The notes beneath the pieces were generated by a model. The model did no database searches, had not been told where the DNA came from, and saw only the letters and a list, made by a program, of their open reading frames with translations. Of a stretch of 64,000 nucleotides of DNA, positions 33,207 to 42,872 are shown one piece after another. How positions within the stretch are numbered: the first letter of the stretch is position 1; every line of letters starts with the position of its first letter. Location of the stretch: assembly GCF_900104415.1 (NCBI RefSeq), contig NZ_FMXR01000009.1, positions 1 to 64,000 on the forward strand, read 5' to 3'. Both the position numbers and the translations under genes were made by a program. Source of the stretch: Eubacterium oxidoreducens (GTDB lineage Bacteria; Bacillota; Clostridia; Lachnospirales; Lachnospiraceae).

Positions 33207-34148
33207 TTGAACAAACCGGTATTGGTAATTATGGCAGCCGGCGTCGGCAGTCGTTATGGTGATAAACTCAAACAACTCGATGCGATTGGCACTTGTGGAG
33301 AACCAATTATGGAATTTTCCATCTATGATGCCAAGAAAGCAGGATTTGAAGATGTGGTCTTCATCATAAAAAAAGAAATCGAATCTAAATTTAAATCCGA
33401 AATCGGCGATCGTATTTCCAAATATATGAACGTACGTTATGCATATCAGGAAATCAATGCCCTTCCGGAAGGCTTTCAGGTTCCCGGCGACAGAAGTAAG
33501 CCTTGGGGTACTGCTCACGCACTTCTTTGCGCAAAGGATGTCATTGATGGACCGTTTGCAGTAATTAATGCGGATGATTATTACGGCACCTCAGCCTTTG
33601 AACTTATTTATAACTATTTGACACGTACACAAGATGACAGCAAATTCCGCTATGCCATGGTATCTTATGAGCTGAAAAATACAATTTCTCCAAATGGTAC
33701 TGTTTCTCGCGGAGTCTGCACAATCGGAAACAACTCCTACCTTTCTTCCATCCAGGAATACACGAAGATTAAAGGTGATGAACAAGGAAACTGCGAATAT
33801 TCCCTAGATGATGGCATCACGTTTACTTCTATCGACGGTAATTCCCCTGTTTCTATGAATCTTTGGGGATTTTCCAAAAGTTTTCTTGAAGAAATCGAAA
33901 AGCGTTTCCCTGCCTTTTTAGAGGATGCTTTGAAGAATGCGCCTGAAAAAGCGGAATATTTCCTTCCAAGCGTTGTATCTTCTCTTATGGCTGAAGACAA
34001 AGCTACCGTCAAAGTGCTTCCTTGCAAGGATAAATGGTATGGTATCACCTATCACGAGGACAAGTTCCCAACGGTTCTTGCTCTTTCTAGAATCACCAGA
34101 GCCGGTGTCTATCCGCAACCACTGTTTGGCACTCCGGTTAATATCTAG
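33207..34148 (+). CDS. Sugar-phosphate nucleotidyltransferase
   Basis: A 313-residue protein of the NTP-transferase fold. The N-terminal nucleotide loop is VIMAAGVGSRYGDKLKQLDA, and INADDYYG near 113 carries the metal-binding Asp. The family joins a nucleoside to a sugar phosphate; the sugar is not predictable, and this branch differs from GalU encoded at 56 kb. The start is a TTG ten bases after GAGGAGG. The gene stands alone, with its own promoter and a terminator hairpin, and is flanked by housekeeping genes. Confidence 0.85.
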   Translation: MNKPVLVIMAAGVGSRYGDKLKQLDAIGTCGEPIMEFSIYDAKKAGFEDVVFIIKKEIESKFKSEIGDRISKYMNVRYAYQEINALPEGFQVPGDRSKPWGTAHALLCAKDVIDGPFAVINADDYYGTSAFELIYNYLTRTQDDSKFRYAMVSYELKNTISPNGTVSRGVCTIGNNSYLSSIQEYTKIKGDEQGNCEYSLDDGITFTSIDGNSPVSMNLWGFSKSFLEEIEKRFPAFLEDALKNAPEKAEYFLPSVVSSLMAEDKATVKVLPCKDKWYGITYHEDKFPTVLALSRITRAGVYPQPLFGTPVNI

Positions 34149-34177
34149 TAATAAGTAAAATATTTTCTAAAACAAAG

Positions 34178-34211
34178 GAGCAGTAGATACCCGTTAGGAT
34201 ATCCACTGCTC
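34178..34211. terminator. Hairpin terminator after the nucleotidyltransferase gene
   Basis: GAGCAGT-A-GATA pairs with TATC-C-ACTGCTC, followed by TATATTTTA on the plus strand. It lies 30 bases after the stop. Confidence 0.7.
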
Positions 34212-34248
34212 TATATTTTAATCAACTCAATAATATTCCCCATAAATC

Positions 34249-34380
34249 AAGTCAAGACTCGCTCGCGAGTCTTGCGCGCCGGATTCGGGTCTGCTTCAGC
34301 AGACAAATTCCTGTCCGAATCCGTGCGCATCCTCGCGGAGCGTTTAACTCAGTCGGAGCTTGTACTCCGACTGAGTTAAA
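34249..34380. repeat. Folded 110-bp intergenic repeat, copy 1
   Basis: Bases 34249-34358 are identical, base for base, to 42873-42982. The sequence is much more GC-rich than its surroundings and folds into consecutive hairpins. A: CAAGACTCG/CGAGTCTTG (34253-34274). B: GCGC plus CGGATTCGG pairing with CCGAATCCG plus GCGC (34274-34328), with an inner GTCTGC/GCAGAC. D: a 16-bp stem TTTAACTCAGTCGGAG/CTCCGACTGAGTTAAA (34343-34380) with the six-base loop CTTGTA. It lies 10 bases after the stop of the minus-strand gene at 34391. It encodes no protein. Confidence 0.9.
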
Positions 34381-34390
34381 ATTGTACAAG

Positions 34391-34612
34391 CTATACGGCC
34401 TCAGCAAAATATTCCTTAACCAGTTGCTGTGCTTTCTTTTCCAAATCAACATGAATGTCTAGACCGCCCTTTTGCGCTTCTTCCCTCACCACTCGGCGCG
34501 CAAGATTCTTACGGGTGACAAAAGGCATCTTTCCCTTGGATTCTTTTTTCAAACTTTTTTCCAACTGACTAATACAAACTGCCTCAACGGTTTTTCCTTC
34601 ATATTTAATCAT
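34391..34612 (-). CDS. Small hypothetical protein
   Basis: A 73-residue basic protein, MIKYEGKTVEAVCISQLEKS onwards, with KKESKGKMPFVTRKNLARRV in the middle and a helical C-terminus. No domain recognised. ATG 34612 has GGAAGGGG ten bases upstream, better than an ATG at 34639. The 110-bp repeat begins right after its stop. The 279 bases between this gene and the crotonase gene hold two promoter regions and nothing else visible. Confidence 0.6.
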   Translation of the reverse strand: MIKYEGKTVEAVCISQLEKSLKKESKGKMPFVTRKNLARRVVREEAQKGGLDIHVDLEKKAQQLVKEYFAEAV

Positions 34613-34801
34613 ATTAAGATCCCCTTCCTCTCTCAACATTATGTATAGTTGCTATATATTCTAACTATATTTTGCGGATACCAATTGGTATACCATTCGT
34701 TTGCAATTACATTTTAACACTATCTTTCTCAACTTTCAACCATTCTCTTATCTTAATTTCGGATTCATCCGTTTCAAACGTTTTGATGCTTCATAATTTC
34801 A

Positions 34802-34830
34802 TTGACAAAAACTTGTAAAAAAAATAAAAT
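34802..34830 (+). promoter_or_regulatory. Strong promoter of the crotonase-proC-mscL unit
   Basis: TTGACA, 17-base spacer, TAAAAT; near-consensus sigma-A promoter 62 bases before the crotonase start. Confidence 0.8.
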
Positions 34831-34891
34831 TTATATAAACAAAAGGTGCGCGAAATACGCTACTTACCAAGAAAAAGGAGGAGTCATTTAC

Positions 34892-35686
34892 ATGAACAAC
34901 TTAACATTAGCTGTAGAAAACGAGATTGCTGTTCTTACCATCACAAGACCGGCTGCGTTAAATGCATTAAACAGCGAAACATTAGATGAATTAAACGAAG
35001 TATTAACAGAGATTGAAGCTCGCGATGATATTAAGGTCGTAATTCTGACCGGCGGTGCTGATAAGAAAGGCAATGAATTCAAGTCTTTCGTAGCCGGAGC
35101 TGATATCTCAGAAATGGTGAACTTTACTGCTGCACAGGCTCGTGCCTTTGGAATGCGTGCATCGGTTCCTTTCTTTAAATTAATGAACATGCGTCAGGTT
35201 ACCATCGCTGCTGTTAATGGTTTTGCGCTCGGCGGTGGATGCGAGATTTCTATGGCCTGCGATATTCGTATTGCATCCGACAACGCTTCTTTCGGACAAC
35301 CTGAAACCGGTCTTGGCATCATCCCTGGATTTGGTGGAACACAGCGTCTTGCAAGATTAGTCGGAATGGGTCGCGCCAAAGAACTGATTTTTACCTGTGA
35401 TACAATCGATGCACAGGAAGCTTATCGAATTGGATTGGTTAATAAGGTCGTACCGAAAGAAGAACTTATGAGCACTGCTAAGGAAATGGCTGCAAAAATC
35501 GCTTCTAAGGCAAGCTATGCTATTGCCGTTGCCAAGGCAGCCATCAACAATGGTTACGATATGGATATTAAAAATGCGGTTGAAATGGAAGCCAATCTCT
35601 TTGGCATTACTTGCTCAACACATGACAAAACAGAAGGCATGAGCGCTTTTCTTGAAAGAAGAAAACCTGACCTTACTGATTTCTAA
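34892..35686 (+). CDS. Enoyl-CoA hydratase / crotonase
   Basis: A 264-residue crotonase-fold enzyme that adds water to short-chain enoyl-CoA (or the reverse, as 3-hydroxybutyryl-CoA dehydratase in butyrate formation). The oxyanion hole lies in FVAGADISEM and NGFALGGGCE; both catalytic acids are present, in GGGCEIS (near 117) and GQPETGLGIIPGFGG (near 137). The ATG at 34892 follows AAGGAGGAG; the frame is open upstream to 34802, across the promoter. EtfB and EtfA at the right edge belong to the same fermentative route but are not linked. Confidence 0.92.
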   Translation: MNNLTLAVENEIAVLTITRPAALNALNSETLDELNEVLTEIEARDDIKVVILTGGADKKGNEFKSFVAGADISEMVNFTAAQARAFGMRASVPFFKLMNMRQVTIAAVNGFALGGGCEISMACDIRIASDNASFGQPETGLGIIPGFGGTQRLARLVGMGRAKELIFTCDTIDAQEAYRIGLVNKVVPKEELMSTAKEMAAKIASKASYAIAVAKAAINNGYDMDIKNAVEMEANLFGITCSTHDKTEGMSAFLERRKPDLTDF

Positions 35687-35718
35687 TCTGCTATTACCTA
35701 CAAAGGAGCTCGTATATT

Positions 35719-36534
35719 ATGTCAAATATTAAAATTGGTTTCATCGGAAGCGGCAATATGGGCAGTGCTATGATTGGCGGAATCATTCAATCAAAGCTCG
35801 TAGATGCCGACCATGTAATGGTAAGCGATCCTATGGAAGATAAATTAGCTTCCATAAAGGAACGCTTTTCTATCAAAACCACAACTGATAATAAAGAAGT
35901 TGCAACATTTGCCGATTATTTGTTCTTGGCTGTTAAGCCTAATATCATCCGCGATGTCATCTCTCAAATCAAAGATGTCATTACAAACGATAAGGTCATT
36001 ATTTCCATTGCTGCCGGTACACCGATTGCTGCAATCGAAGAAGCCTTTGGCAAAACAGTCAACCTGATTCGTGTTATGCCTAATACACCGGCACTTGTTG
36101 GCGAAGCTATGAGTGCTTTATCTCCAAATGAAGAGATTAACGATGAGCAAATTTCTTTTGCCTGCAAAGTATTTAACAGCTTCGGCAAATGCGAAGTTGT
36201 AAAGGAATCTCTTATGGATGCCGTTGTCGGCATCAGTGGTTCTTCTCCAGCCTATGTCTATATGTTTATTGAGGCTATGGCGGATGCCGCTGTATGTGAT
36301 GGCATGCCACGTGCACAAGCTTATAAATTTGCCGCACAGTCCGTTTACGGTGCTGCCAAAATGGTTCTTGAGACAGGTGAACATCCGGGGGTATTAAAGG
36401 ATGCCGTCTGCTCCCCTGCCGGAACGACAATCAAGGCGGTTGCCAAACTTGAAGAAAAGGGATTTCGTGATGCTGTCATCAGCGCTCAGTTAGCATGTTC
36501 TGAAATGTCACGAGAGATGTCTAAGAAAAAATAA
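35719..36534 (+). CDS. proC: Pyrroline-5-carboxylate reductase
   Basis: A 271-residue NAD(P)-dependent enzyme for the last step of proline synthesis. Visible: [18 protein letters not shown] (Rossmann start), [10 protein letters not shown] near 75, [14 protein letters not shown] near 118, [19 protein letters not shown] near 174 and the C-terminal signature [17 protein letters not shown]. Length is standard. The ribosome site is AAAGGAG. It lies 32 bases after the crotonase gene, with no functional link evident beyond the shared promoter. Confidence 0.96.
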   Translation: MSNIKIGFIGSGNMGSAMIGGIIQSKLVDADHVMVSDPMEDKLASIKERFSIKTTTDNKEVATFADYLFLAVKPNIIRDVISQIKDVITNDKVIISIAAGTPIAAIEEAFGKTVNLIRVMPNTPALVGEAMSALSPNEEINDEQISFACKVFNSFGKCEVVKESLMDAVVGISGSSPAYVYMFIEAMADAAVCDGMPRAQAYKFAAQSVYGAAKMVLETGEHPGVLKDAVCSPAGTTIKAVAKLEEKGFRDAVISAQLACSEMSREMSKKK

Positions 36535-36553
36535 AAAAAAGAAGGAGAAGATT

Positions 36554-37015
36554 ATGTTTAAGGAATTCAAAGAATTTGCCCTAAGAGGCAATATGCTTGA
36601 TCTCGCTATCGGTATGATTATCGGTAGTGCATTTACAGCAATTGTTAATTCTGTTGTAGATGATATCATCATGCCACTCCTAGGTCTTTTTACCGGAAAT
36701 ATTGATTTTTCCAATCTGTTTGTATCACTTGATGGAAATCATTATGATTCCCTTGCACAGGCCGAAGAAGCCGGTGCTGCCGTTATAAAATACGGCTCAT
36801 TTATTGGATACGTAATCTACTTTGTCATTATTGCATTTATTTTGTTCTTAATAATCAAAGGGATTAACAAAATGATCGAGAAAAGCAAAAAAGAAGAGGC
36901 TGCAGATCCTACTACAAAAGAATGCCCATATTGTGCTAGTGAGATTCCAATTATAGCAAAAAGATGCCCACAATGTACAACTCCTTTAGAAGGCTTTGTA
37001 GATCCTGCAAAATAA
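36554..37015 (+). CDS. mscL: Large-conductance mechanosensitive channel with C-terminal zinc ribbon
   Basis: A 153-residue MscL. The N-terminus [20 protein letters not shown] is the pore-lining signature; TM1 spans about residues 15-45 and TM2 about 77-105. After the usual C-terminal helix, where E. coli MscL ends near 136, a zinc-ribbon-like tail follows: CPYCASEI then CPQC (residues 125-143). Zinc-ribbon MscL variants occur in Firmicutes, but the tail's role is unknown. The channel opens on membrane tension to release solutes. It follows proC by 20 bases. Confidence 0.95.
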   Translation: MFKEFKEFALRGNMLDLAIGMIIGSAFTAIVNSVVDDIIMPLLGLFTGNIDFSNLFVSLDGNHYDSLAQAEEAGAAVIKYGSFIGYVIYFVIIAFILFLIIKGINKMIEKSKKEEAADPTTKECPYCASEIPIIAKRCPQCTTPLEGFVDPAK

Positions 37016-37024
37016 AATAAAACG

Positions 37025-37064
37025 CCCGAAGATATCTTACAAGAGCATATCTTCGGGTTTTTTT
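37025..37064 (+). terminator. Strong terminator after mscL
   Basis: CCCGAAGATAT and ATATCTTCGGG form an 11-bp stem followed by seven T residues, 10 bases after the mscL stop. Confidence 0.9.
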
Positions 37065-37235
37065 CGTCTTCTTTTCGTGGTACTATTCTCCCATTAGTTT
37101 TTCTTAAGAATCATTTTAGAAACGTTTTATTGTTTTGCCACATCCTGGACATAAATTCTCGATATTATAATTTTGCGATAAACAAAATAATACCTATAAA
37201 CAACATATAACTCCCTATCTTATTTTTATGATTTG

Positions 37236-37267
37236 AAAAAAGCAACCTATTATCCGGTTGCTTTTTT
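37236..37267 (-). terminator. Terminator after the class I aminotransferase gene
   Basis: On the minus strand AAAAAAGCAACC, an eight-base loop, then GGTTGCTTTTTT. Symmetrical A/T runs suggest it also works on the plus strand. The 170 bases between this and the mscL terminator hold no convincing gene. Confidence 0.85.
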
Positions 37268-37278
37268 CATTTCCATTT

Positions 37279-38568
37279 TTATTCCATTTCTTCTAAAAGC
37301 TTATCGATACTTACCAGTTTTACACATACAATAAACACTTCTACCGCCATACGCAGATCCTCCATAGAAGGATAAGATGGTGCAATTCGAATCACGCTAT
37401 CATGCGGATCCTTTCCATATGGAAATGGCGCACCTGCAGGCGTCATCTGTACACCTGCTTTTTTACAACGTGAGACGATCTTTTTGGCACAACCTTCAAG
37501 CGCTTCAAAACAGATAAAATAGCCGCCCTTTGGTGTATACCATTTTCCGATTTCTAATCCGGTAATCTCTTCATCTAACCGATTCAAAATCAATTCAAAC
37601 TTCGGACGCATAATATCCGCATGTTTCATCATATGCTCATAAATTCCATGAATATCCTGGAAGAAACGTACATGGCGAAGTTCATTAACCTTATCATGTC
37701 CAATTGTCTGTACCTTCAACTGTTTTTTAATATCTTCAAGGTTATTAAGTGAAGTTGCTATACAGGCAACGCCTGAACCCGGAAATGAAATCTTAGATGT
37801 CGATGCAAATTTATATACCATATCCGGATTACCGGCTCTCTTACATTCTGCCAAAATCTCAATAAGATTATCCTGATCCATATCATATAAATGATGAACG
37901 CCATATGCATTGTCCCAATATATTCTAAAGTCAGGTGCTGCAGGCTTCAATCTTGCAAAACGACGAACCGTCTCATCAGAATAGGTGATTCCGGTTGGAT
38001 TGGAATACTTTGGCGTACACCAGATTCCCTTTATAGATGCATCACTAGATACAAGCTGCTCTACCATATCCATATCCGGACCGGTTGAATGCATCGGAAT
38101 GTTAATCATCTCAATCCCAAAATGTTCTGTAATCGCAAAATGTCTATCATAACCCGGAACAGGACATAGGAATTTTACTTTATCTAATTTGCACCACGGT
38201 GTACTTCCCATTACACCATGTGTCATAGAACGTGAAATCGTATCATACATCACATTCAAGGAAGAATTACCGTAAATAATAATATTATCCGGATTACATT
38301 CTATCATGTCGCCTAAAAGCACTTTTGCCTCATGAATTCCATCTAGCACACCATAATTACGACAATCTGTTCCATCTTCACAGCGAAGATCCGCATCTGA
38401 GCTAAGCACATCCATCATTCCCATGGAAAGATCAAGCTGTGCGGTAGAAGGTTTTCCTCTGGACATATCCAAATGAAGCTCACTATTTTGGTATTCCTTA
38501 TAGACAGCTTTTACTTTTTTTCTCTCTTCTAATAATTCTTCTTTTGACATTGATGCATATGGTTCCAT
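37279..38568 (-). CDS. Class I/II aminotransferase (aspartate aminotransferase subgroup)
   Basis: A 429-residue PLP enzyme. It starts LHLDMSRGKPSTAQLDLSMG, has the Asn/Asp-Tyr cofactor contacts in IWCTPKYSNPTG and IYWDNAYGVHHLY, and the PLP Lys in FASTSKISFPGSG. This longer-than-average subgroup is found in many Clostridia and Actinobacteria and is usually called aspartate aminotransferase; the exact amino acid pair is uncertain. The ATG has AGGAGGA upstream. It follows rarA by 16 bases on the same strand. Confidence 0.9.
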   Translation of the reverse strand: MEPYASMSKEELLEERKKVKAVYKEYQNSELHLDMSRGKPSTAQLDLSMGMMDVLSSDADLRCEDGTDCRNYGVLDGIHEAKVLLGDMIECNPDNIIIYGNSSLNVMYDTISRSMTHGVMGSTPWCKLDKVKFLCPVPGYDRHFAITEHFGIEMINIPMHSTGPDMDMVEQLVSSDASIKGIWCTPKYSNPTGITYSDETVRRFARLKPAAPDFRIYWDNAYGVHHLYDMDQDNLIEILAECKRAGNPDMVYKFASTSKISFPGSGVACIATSLNNLEDIKKQLKVQTIGHDKVNELRHVRFFQDIHGIYEHMMKHADIMRPKFELILNRLDEEITGLEIGKWYTPKGGYFICFEALEGCAKKIVSRCKKAGVQMTPAGAPFPYGKDPHDSVIRIAPSYPSMEDLRMAVEVFIVCVKLVSIDKLLEEME

Positions 38569-38584
38569 CTTATTCCTCCTAAAT

Positions 38585-39910
38585 CTAATCTAAATCTTCT
38601 AATTCTTTTAGATGATCATATATCTTCTTTTCATATCCAATCTGGGTTGGATGATAAAACTTACTTCCGACCAATGAATCCGGCAGATATTGCTGCTTTA
38701 CATAATGCTGCGGAAAATCATGCGCATATTGATATCCGATTCCATGCCCAAGCCTCGCAGCGCCCTTATAATGTGCATCCTGCAAATGAACCGGAATAGA
38801 ATCTGTCTTCGTCTTTTCTACTGCCTGTGAAGCCTTTTCAATTGCCATATAAGCGGCATTGCTTTTTGGCGCCGATGCAAGATAGCAGACTGCTTGCGAT
38901 AGGACAATCTGTGCCTCTGGCATTCCTATTCTCTCAACAGCCTGTGCGCAGGAGACCGCAACTGTAAGTGCATACGGATCTGCATTTCCCACATCTTCTG
39001 ATGCCAGAATCATAAGCCGTCTGGCAATAAATTTAATATCTTCCCCTGCATAAAGCATTCTGGCCAGATAATAGACTGCTGCATCCGGATCGGAACCACG
39101 GACACTTTTTATAAATGCAGAGATGGTATCAAAATGCGAATCTCCATCCTTATCATACTTTACTATCCTTTTTTGAATACATTCAGATGCAATCTCTTTT
39201 GTTATATGAATGATCCCATCTTGATCCGGCTGTGTGGTCATTACCCCAAGTTCAAGAGCTGTCAATGCGCTTCTTGCATCGCCATTTGCAACATCCGCCA
39301 GAAATTCAAGTGCCTCATCATCAGCCTGCGCCTGAAATGCTCCTAGTCCTTTTTCTTCGTTGCTTAGTGCTCTTTGCAACAGCTTCTTTATATCCGAAAC
39401 TTCTAAAGATTTTAATTCAAATATAATGGATCTAGACAGCAACGCTCCATTTACTTCAAAATACGGATTCTCTGTTGTTGCTCCAATAAGCGTAATCGTT
39501 CCATCTTCCACAAAAGGAAGCAGATAATCTTGTTGCCCTTTATTAAAACGATGTATCTCATCAATAAACAAGATGGTCTTCTTCTGATACATCCCCATTG
39601 TCTTCTTTGCCTTTTCTACTACCTGTTCCATATCTTTTTTACCGGCAGCAGTCGCATTAATCTGGGTAAATTCAGCGCTAGTCGAACCTGCAATCACTTT
39701 CGCCAGTGTTGTCTTTCCACACCCCGGCGGACCATAAAAAATTACAGATGACAACCGATCCGCTTTAATTGCCCGGTACAACATCTTATCCTTCGCAACA
39801 ATATGCTCCTGACCTACCACTTCTTCCAAAGTTGTCGGTCGCATTCTTGACGCAAGGGGAGCACTGCTTTCCATTTCCTGATTTCTCATATATTCAAACA
39901 GATCCATCAT
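38585..39910 (-). CDS. rarA: Replication-associated recombination protein RarA
   Basis: A 441-residue AAA+ ATPase (MgsA/RarA/Mgs1 family) that acts at stalled replication forks. Motifs: RMRPTTLEEVVGQEHIV at the start, Walker A FYGPPGCGKTT near 58, Walker B ILFIDEIHRFNKGQQD near 112, IGATTENPYFEVN (sensor 1), and NGDARSALTALE (sensor 2). The C-terminal part, LQDAHYKGAARLGHG, is typical. The start is an ATG with GGAGGG upstream. Confidence 0.95.
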   Translation of the reverse strand: MMDLFEYMRNQEMESSAPLASRMRPTTLEEVVGQEHIVAKDKMLYRAIKADRLSSVIFYGPPGCGKTTLAKVIAGSTSAEFTQINATAAGKKDMEQVVEKAKKTMGMYQKKTILFIDEIHRFNKGQQDYLLPFVEDGTITLIGATTENPYFEVNGALLSRSIIFELKSLEVSDIKKLLQRALSNEEKGLGAFQAQADDEALEFLADVANGDARSALTALELGVMTTQPDQDGIIHITKEIASECIQKRIVKYDKDGDSHFDTISAFIKSVRGSDPDAAVYYLARMLYAGEDIKFIARRLMILASEDVGNADPYALTVAVSCAQAVERIGMPEAQIVLSQAVCYLASAPKSNAAYMAIEKASQAVEKTKTDSIPVHLQDAHYKGAARLGHGIGYQYAHDFPQHYVKQQYLPDSLVGSKFYHPTQIGYEKKIYDHLKELEDLD

Positions 39911-39925
39911 GCCCTCCTTTACCTC

Positions 39926-39960
39926 AAAAAAAGGGGCCTAAAAACATCTAAAGCCCCTTT
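39926..39960 (-). terminator. Terminator after clpB
   Basis: AAAGGGGC and GCCCCTTT form an 8-bp stem; on the minus strand it runs into seven T residues. It lies about 60 bases after the clpB stop and just before rarA. Confidence 0.85.
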
Positions 39961-40021
39961 GTTTCTTTCCTATTATAAGTACTTTACATTTGAAATGCAA
40001 CTTTTCTTTTTTTGATTCGAT

Positions 40022-42607
40022 TTAAGCCGGAACAGTTGCTGTCAATTTTCCTTGTTCTAGACTAATTACGATGGTATCACCTTCCTCAACCTCATCTGCC
40101 AAAATACATTTTGCAGCTAACGTTTCCACTGTTTTTTGCAGATAACGCTTAATTGGTCTTGCTCCATAGGATGGATCATAAGCTGCATCCGCTATATAAT
40201 CGGCCGCCTCATCCGTAAGCGTAATTGTAAGCTCGCGATCTGATACACGCCGGTTAAGATCCGCCATCAACAACTTCATAATATCTTGAATATAAGCTTT
40301 TGTCAGCGGTTTAAACATGATGATTTCATCTAGTCTGTTCAAAAACTCCGGTCTGAAATTACTATGTACCCGGCTCATCACACTTTCTTTCGCCGATTCC
40401 TTGATGCTTCCATCCTCTTCAATTCCCTCTAACAAAAATTCCGAACCCAGATTAGAGGTCATAATTAAAATGGTATTTTTAAAATCTACGGTTCTTCCCT
40501 GAGAATCTGTGATTCGCCCATCATCAAGTACCTGAAGTAATACGTTAAATACATCCGGATGCGCTTTTTCTACTTCGTCAAACAATACCACACTATATGG
40601 TTTTCTTCGAACTGCTTCTGTAAGTTGTCCTCCTTCTTCATATCCAACATATCCCGGAGGCGCTCCAATGAGTCTTGATACCGAATACTTTTCCATATAT
40701 TCACTCATATCAATTCGAACCATATTATTTTCATCGTCAAACAGACTTTGCGCCAAAGCCTTTGCCAGCTCCGTCTTACCAACCCCGGTCGGTCCCAGGA
40801 ACAAAAATGAACCAATTGGTTTTCCCGGATCTTTGATACCGGCTTTTGATCGAATGATAGCTTCTGTTACTTTCGTAACTGCCTCATCTTGACCCACAAC
40901 TCGTTTGTGCAATTCTTCATCTAGATGAAGCGTTTTATTTCGTTCTGATTCTGTTAGCTTTGCTACCGGAATACCAGTCCATCTCGAAATAATCCTTGCG
41001 ATTTCTTCATCGCTGACATTTTCATGAACCAACGAACGATCCTGCCTACGCACAGCTTCTTCTTCCGCCTTTAATTCCTGTTCTAATTGAGGCAGACGTC
41101 CATATTGAAGCTGCGCAGCCTTTTCTAAGTCGTATTGTTGCTGCGCAATCTCAATTTCTTTTCTCACCTGCTCAAGTTCCTCACGAATGAGCTGCACCTT
41201 TTCGACAGACTTCTTTTCATTATCCCATTTGGATTTTTGTTCATTAAATTCGCTTCGAAGTTCTGCAATCTCTTTTTGCAGATCCGAAAGTCTTTGCTGA
41301 GATAGGCGATCGGTCTCTTTCTTAAGCGCCATTTCCTCAATCTCAAGTTGCATTAATTTGCGATTCATCTCATCAAGCTGTGCCGGCATAGAATCAAGTT
41401 CTGTCTTCACCAGCGCGCAAGCTTCATCTACAAGGTCAATTGCCTTATCCGGCAAAAATCTATCTGATATATATCGATTGGACAATGTCGCTGCACTCAC
41501 CAAAGCTGCATCTGCAATCTTTACTCCATGAAAGACTTCATAGCGCTCTTTCAGGCCACGAAGGATGGAAATCGTATCCTCCACGGTCGGTTCTTCCACA
41601 TGCACCGGTTGAAAACGTCTTTCAAGAGCTGCATCTTTTTCTATATATTCACGATATTCATCTAGTGTAGTCGCTCCAATACAATGAAGTTCGCCCCTCG
41701 CCAAAAGTGGCTTTAACATATTTCCTGCATCTAACGCTCCATCCGTTTTGCCTGCTCCGACAATTGTATGAAGTTCATCTATAAAGAGAATAATCTGTCC
41801 ATCAGAGTTCTTCACTTCGTCCAATACAGCTTTTAGACGTTCCTCAAATTCACCACGATATTTTGCCCCTGCTACCAGCGCTCCCATATCAAGTGCATAT
41901 AGGATTTTATCCTTCAAACCTTCCGGTACATCTCCCTTAACAATACGCTGTGCAAGTCCTTCTACAACAGCCGTCTTACCTACGCCCGGTTCTCCTATGA
42001 GCACCGGATTATTCTTTGTCTTACGTGACAAAATACGCACAACGTTTCGAATCTCACTATCTCTTCCAATTACAGGGTCAAGCTTTTGTTCTCGCGCACG
42101 CTGCACCATATCAAATCCATACTTTTCCAGCGTATCATAGGTATCTTCCGGATGATCCGTATCAACTTTTTTATCACCACGAACACTATTAAGTGCTGTC
42201 ATAAAGTTATTTCGATTGATATTATATTCCTTTAACAACTGTTTGATATCCTTATTTGGATACTTTAACATGCTTAAAAACAGATGTTCAACCGATACAT
42301 AAGAATCCCCCATCTTCTTGGCTTCATCTTCTGCACAAATCAATACCTTGTTCAAAGCCTGCCCAACATAATTCTGACCGCCGGATACCTTCGGCCGTTT
42401 CCCGAGAAGATTTCTCACCTCCATAAGCAAGCTATTTACGTCAACATCCATCTTCTCGAGAAGATTTCCAAGCAATCCACCTTCCTGCTCTAACAATGCG
42501 CACAGCAAATGTTCTTGCTCAATTTCCTGATGATCATTCGCTACCGCTATCTTCTCGCATTCTTGCACTGCTTCAATCGATTTTTGTGTAAACTTTTGAA
42601 TATTCAT
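40022..42607 (-). CDS. clpB: ATP-dependent disaggregase ClpB
   Basis: An 861-residue Hsp100 chaperone that pulls proteins out of aggregates with DnaK. An N-terminal Clp domain ([20 protein letters not shown]) is followed by the first AAA+ module ([30 protein letters not shown]), a coiled-coil middle domain (about residues 400-520, rich in Glu/Lys/Gln), and the second AAA+ module ([28 protein letters not shown]). The start at 42607, behind GGAGGAG, is preferred over ATG 42658. A CIRCE element lies 58 bases upstream, so HrcA control is expected. Confidence 0.97.
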   Translation of the reverse strand: MNIQKFTQKSIEAVQECEKIAVANDHQEIEQEHLLCALLEQEGGLLGNLLEKMDVDVNSLLMEVRNLLGKRPKVSGGQNYVGQALNKVLICAEDEAKKMGDSYVSVEHLFLSMLKYPNKDIKQLLKEYNINRNNFMTALNSVRGDKKVDTDHPEDTYDTLEKYGFDMVQRAREQKLDPVIGRDSEIRNVVRILSRKTKNNPVLIGEPGVGKTAVVEGLAQRIVKGDVPEGLKDKILYALDMGALVAGAKYRGEFEERLKAVLDEVKNSDGQIILFIDELHTIVGAGKTDGALDAGNMLKPLLARGELHCIGATTLDEYREYIEKDAALERRFQPVHVEEPTVEDTISILRGLKERYEVFHGVKIADAALVSAATLSNRYISDRFLPDKAIDLVDEACALVKTELDSMPAQLDEMNRKLMQLEIEEMALKKETDRLSQQRLSDLQKEIAELRSEFNEQKSKWDNEKKSVEKVQLIREELEQVRKEIEIAQQQYDLEKAAQLQYGRLPQLEQELKAEEEAVRRQDRSLVHENVSDEEIARIISRWTGIPVAKLTESERNKTLHLDEELHKRVVGQDEAVTKVTEAIIRSKAGIKDPGKPIGSFLFLGPTGVGKTELAKALAQSLFDDENNMVRIDMSEYMEKYSVSRLIGAPPGYVGYEEGGQLTEAVRRKPYSVVLFDEVEKAHPDVFNVLLQVLDDGRITDSQGRTVDFKNTILIMTSNLGSEFLLEGIEEDGSIKESAKESVMSRVHSNFRPEFLNRLDEIIMFKPLTKAYIQDIMKLLMADLNRRVSDRELTITLTDEAADYIADAAYDPSYGARPIKRYLQKTVETLAAKCILADEVEEGDTIVISLEQGKLTATVPA

Positions 42608-42664
42608 ATTGCACTCCTCCTTCCACCCATAAGGATTCTCACAACCATAAAATAGCACCTTTTG

Positions 42665-42691
42665 TTAGCACTGTCAAGAGTTGAGTGCTAA
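42665..42691. promoter_or_regulatory. CIRCE element (HrcA operator)
   Basis: TTAGCACTG, nine bases, GAGTGCTAA: the heat-shock CIRCE consensus with one mismatch in the left arm (G for C). Position upstream of clpB fits HrcA repression. Confidence 0.9.
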
Positions 42692-42719
42692 TATTGTCAG
42701 AAAATTTTCCATAAAAATT

Positions 42720-42763
42720 CGCTGCAGAGATATCTTTCCATTCAAGAACTTATCTCTACAGCG
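42720..42763 (-). terminator. Hairpin, possible terminator of the cobO transcript
   Basis: CGCTGCAGAGATA (42720-42732) pairs with TATCTCTACAGCG (42751-42763) with one mismatch; on the minus strand AATTTTTATGG follows. It lies 270 bases after cobO, beyond the repeat copy 2. The 425-base gap between clpB and cobO holds the CIRCE site, this hairpin and the repeat, and no gene. Confidence 0.45.
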
Positions 42764-42872
42764 TTCACTCTACATAATTTATATCAATGTAACACCATTT
42801 ATTCTTTATTATGTAGATAGCATAACATTTCAAAGGTTACAAAAGGGATACACGCAATCCCCCTCTTAACCG

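Noticed and set aside
37100-37195. Short minus-strand frame reading NLCPGCGKTIKRF before a stop
   Set aside because: Looks like the tail of a zinc-ribbon protein, but only about 24 codons, no start and no upstream part; too little to call even a pseudogene.
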